In this document: positions 14,396 through 15,933 of the stretch, one piece after another
Layout of the letters: each line of letters opens with the position of its first letter
How positions within the stretch are numbered: position 1 is the first letter of the stretch
Assembly: GCA_937919075.1 (NCBI GenBank)
Contig: CALFOF010000355.1
Location: forward strand, 1-15,933
DNA: 15,933 nucleotides
Origin: an uncultured Cyanobium sp.
Lineage (GTDB): Bacteria > Cyanobacteriota > Cyanobacteriia > PCC-6307 > Cyanobiaceae
Direction of reading: 5' to 3'
Notes under the pieces: model-generated
Told to the model about the DNA's origin: nothing
Seen by the model: only the letters and a program-made list of their open reading frames with translations
Database searches by the model: none
Translations under genes and position numbers: made by a program

Positions 14396-15370
14396 ATGGC
14401 TGCCACGCGCCGCCTGCTGCTCACCGGCGGCAATTCCGGCATCGGCTTCGAGGCGGCGGTGCGGCTGTGCCAGGCCGGCCATGCGCTCACGGTTCTGTGC
14501 CGCGATGCGGCAACGGCCGAGACGGCCCAGCGGCAGCTGGCTGAACGGGCCGTTGGAGGCACGGCGCCGGCGGTGGCCGTGTGCGACCTGGGCGATCTGG
14601 AGAGCGTGCGCGCCTGCGGGCAGGCGTTGCTGGCGCAGGGGCAGCCGATCGACACCTTGGTGCTGAATGCTGGCCTGCAATACGCCGGCGCCAAGACCCC
14701 ACGCCTGACGCCCCAGGGCCATGAACTCACCGTCGCGGTGAACCACCTGGGCCATTTCCTGCTGGCCCAGCAGCTCACGCCATTGCTGCTGGCGGGGCAG
14801 GCGCCGCGGCTGGTGGTCACGGCGTCGGAAGTGCACGACCCGCTCACCCCCGGCGGCAAGGTGGGCGTAGCGGCAGGGCTGGGCGATCTGGCCGGCCTGC
14901 AGGCGGGGCAGCCGGTGCTGATGGTGGATGGCAGCAGCTTCGATGCCGACAAGGCCTACAAGGACAGCAAGCTCTGCAACGTGCTGTTCGCCCGTGAGTT
15001 CGCGCGCCGCATGGAGGAGGCCGGCACGCCGCTGCCGGTGCTCAGCTGGAGCCCGGGCCTGGTGATCCCGCCCACCAGCGAGGGCGGCTTCTGGCGCTAC
15101 AGCCGCCAGAGCAACGAACTGGGCCAACGCCTGTTCGCCTTCGCGGCCCGCTCCGTGTTGCGCCTCACCGAAAGCGTGGAAACCGCCGGCGCCCTGCTGG
15201 CCGCCCTCTGCTGCGACCCCGCCTACGCCGCCAACGGCTTCAGCTTCCACCGCAACCGCGTGGTCGGCCCCGGCCGGCGCGTGTTCGAAGCCAGCGCCAC
15301 CAGTGTTGAAGGGCAGGACCTGGAGCTGGCGCGGAAGTTGTGGGTGGCGAGTGAGGGGTTGGTGGGGTGA
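14396..15370 (+). CDS. POR-like short-chain dehydrogenase/reductase
   Basis: This 324-residue Rossmann-fold NAD(P)H oxidoreductase has the cofactor motif TGGNSGIG (10-17), NAG (91-93), NHLGHFLL (116-123) and the catalytic YKDSK (188-192). The AYKDSKLCN block, the GDLAGLQAGQPVLMVDG insertion before it and the C-terminal ARKLWVASEGLVG ending match light-dependent protochlorophyllide oxidoreductase (POR) over the full length. However, POR has a conserved Cys in YPGC after the active site, and this protein has SPGL (219-222). I call it a POR-like SDR rather than POR; the substrate is unknown. ATG 14396 is chosen because the Rossmann motif starts right after it. It is divergent from the membrane-protein gene with 55 bp between starts. 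Confidence 0.85.
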   Translation: MAATRRLLLTGGNSGIGFEAAVRLCQAGHALTVLCRDAATAETAQRQLAERAVGGTAPAVAVCDLGDLESVRACGQALLAQGQPIDTLVLNAGLQYAGAKTPRLTPQGHELTVAVNHLGHFLLAQQLTPLLLAGQAPRLVVTASEVHDPLTPGGKVGVAAGLGDLAGLQAGQPVLMVDGSSFDADKAYKDSKLCNVLFAREFARRMEEAGTPLPVLSWSPGLVIPPTSEGGFWRYSRQSNELGQRLFAFAARSVLRLTESVETAGALLAALCCDPAYAANGFSFHRNRVVGPGRRVFEASATSVEGQDLELARKLWVASEGLVG

Positions 15371-15636
15371 GCGTGCCGGCGGGTTGGCGCCAGGCGTGAA
15401 GGGGGATTTCCTTGACCTGCTGCTCTCCAACCAGGCCCACCGCTCCAGTAGCGACCCGGAAGCGCGGCTGCTCCGAAAGTCCGACGGCACCGGTGCTTAT
15501 CTCTGTTCATTGGGCCATTGCTTCACAGACAACCTCTATGAATTCATTCGCAAAGTTATCGAAAGCCCGCCACTTGCCTCAGGGTCTTTAGTCAAAGCTC
15601 TGGTTAATTGATCTCATTCTGAAGGAGGTGCTCAAC
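15371..15636. other. Stretch without a recognisable gene
   Basis: No coding frame I trust lies here. Base composition drops from the GC-rich background toward balanced GC from about 15480 on, unlike the rest of the window. It contains short AT-richer runs and one strong Shine-Dalgarno-like sequence at its end (15622-15630) that belongs to the following small ORF. No tRNA, terminator or repeat was found. Confidence 0.4.
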
Positions 15637-15729
15637 ATGCTAAGGAATGAGTATGGCGTGGCAATCGCTGGCGACGCCAAGGCAAAGACAACCCCAGGCT
15701 GGTCGACAAAACTCTTCGCCGATTGGTGA
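15637..15729 (+). CDS. Candidate small protein, 30 residues
   Basis: ATG 15637 follows AAGGAGGTG (15622-15630) at ideal spacing, an almost complete match to the 3' end of 16S rRNA and the strongest Shine-Dalgarno in the window. The product begins MLRNEYGVAIAG and ends STKLFADW, with no hydrophobic segment. No family is recognised and a frame this short can arise by chance. The ribosome-binding site is the main evidence. Confidence 0.3.
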   Translation: MLRNEYGVAIAGDAKAKTTPGWSTKLFADW

Positions 15730-15749
15730 GCGAAGCCTAAACCTCGGAC

Positions 15750-15933
15750 TCACTGGCGCAGTGAATCTATCGCTGCCACCAGCTCGGCGAACCGGGGCCG
15801 ACTCGCCGCAACTGGCGCCACGCAGCGGAGTTGCAGTGCTTTCAACGATGGGAGGAGCGCTTCAGGTTCGGGTTCAATGCGCTCCAGTAATTCGCCAAGC
15901 AAACAGCCGAAGGCGCGCACCTCCAGCGCCTCA
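15750..15933 (-). CDS. Protein-kinase-like protein, C-terminal fragment
   Basis: Sixty codons run from the window edge to TGA at 15752-15750. The fragment reads ALEVRAFGCLLGELLERI, resembling the (D)VxaFGxLLxEL subdomain IX of Hanks-type kinases. It later has RPRFAELVAAI near the end, resembling the RPsFxEl subdomain XI that closes such domains, with a Cys (RCVAP) at the usual distance. The catalytic lobe lies outside the window, so activity cannot be judged. In some bacterial kinases of this shape the domain follows leucine-rich repeats; that cannot be seen here. Confidence 0.6.
   Translation of the reverse strand, partial: EALEVRAFGCLLGELLERIEPEPEALLPSLKALQLRCVAPVAASRPRFAELVAAIDSLRQ

Noticed and set aside
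14341..14952. N-terminal extension of the membrane-protein frame upstream of ATG 14340
   Set aside because: It is antisense to the SDR gene and low in complexity; ATG 14340 or 14304 fits the first membrane segment.
1..15933. CRISPR array, tRNA, rRNA or insertion sequence
   Set aside because: No regularly spaced repeats, cloverleaf, rRNA segment or transposase was seen on either strand.

Overview
The window is GC-rich, densely packed bacterial DNA. It most likely comes from a picocyanobacterium of the Cyanobium / high-GC Synechococcus type. This rests on an acyl-lipid delta-9 desaturase, a protein resembling light-dependent protochlorophyllide reductase, the rplI-dnaB pair, and a guanidine-hydrolase operon of the kind known from cyanobacteria. 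No taxonomic search was possible, so the assignment is inference.

Layout. 1-643 (minus): 5' part of an unrecognised conserved-looking protein. 699-1646: desaturase (desC type). 1761-2219: rplI, followed by a clear intrinsic terminator. 2391-3857: dnaB, without an intein. 3817-5262 (minus): an APC-family amino-acid/amine permease whose 3' end overlaps that of dnaB. 5263-5560: a divergent control region holding a guanidine-I (ykkC) riboswitch. 5561-11989: seven co-directional genes forming the centrepiece. These are a nickel-dependent guanidine hydrolase (gdmH, easily mislabelled agmatinase), a HypA-like and a HypB-like nickel chaperone (ghaA, ghaB), a type III / GlnT-class glutamine synthetase homologue, and an ABC importer (lipoprotein, permease, ATPase). 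11956-12153 (minus): a small hypothetical gene next to a 19-bp perfect palindrome. 12190-14340 (minus): a membrane protein running in frame into a SAM-dependent methyltransferase that is frameshifted near its end. 14396-15370: a POR-like short-chain dehydrogenase lacking the POR cysteine. 15371-15749: mostly non-coding, with one 30-codon ORF behind a strong Shine-Dalgarno sequence. 15750-15933 (minus): C-terminus of a protein-kinase-like protein.

How the operon should work (inference from known families): guanidine enters through the ABC importer and binds the leader RNA, which turns the operon on. GhaA and GhaB load nickel into GdmH, which splits guanidine into urea and ammonia. The GlnT-like ligase either recaptures the ammonia as glutamine or conjugates an amine to glutamate. 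The least explained parts are the GlnT-like ligase inside a riboswitch-controlled guanidine operon, the possible expression platform next to the gdmH start, and the altered zinc site of GhaA.
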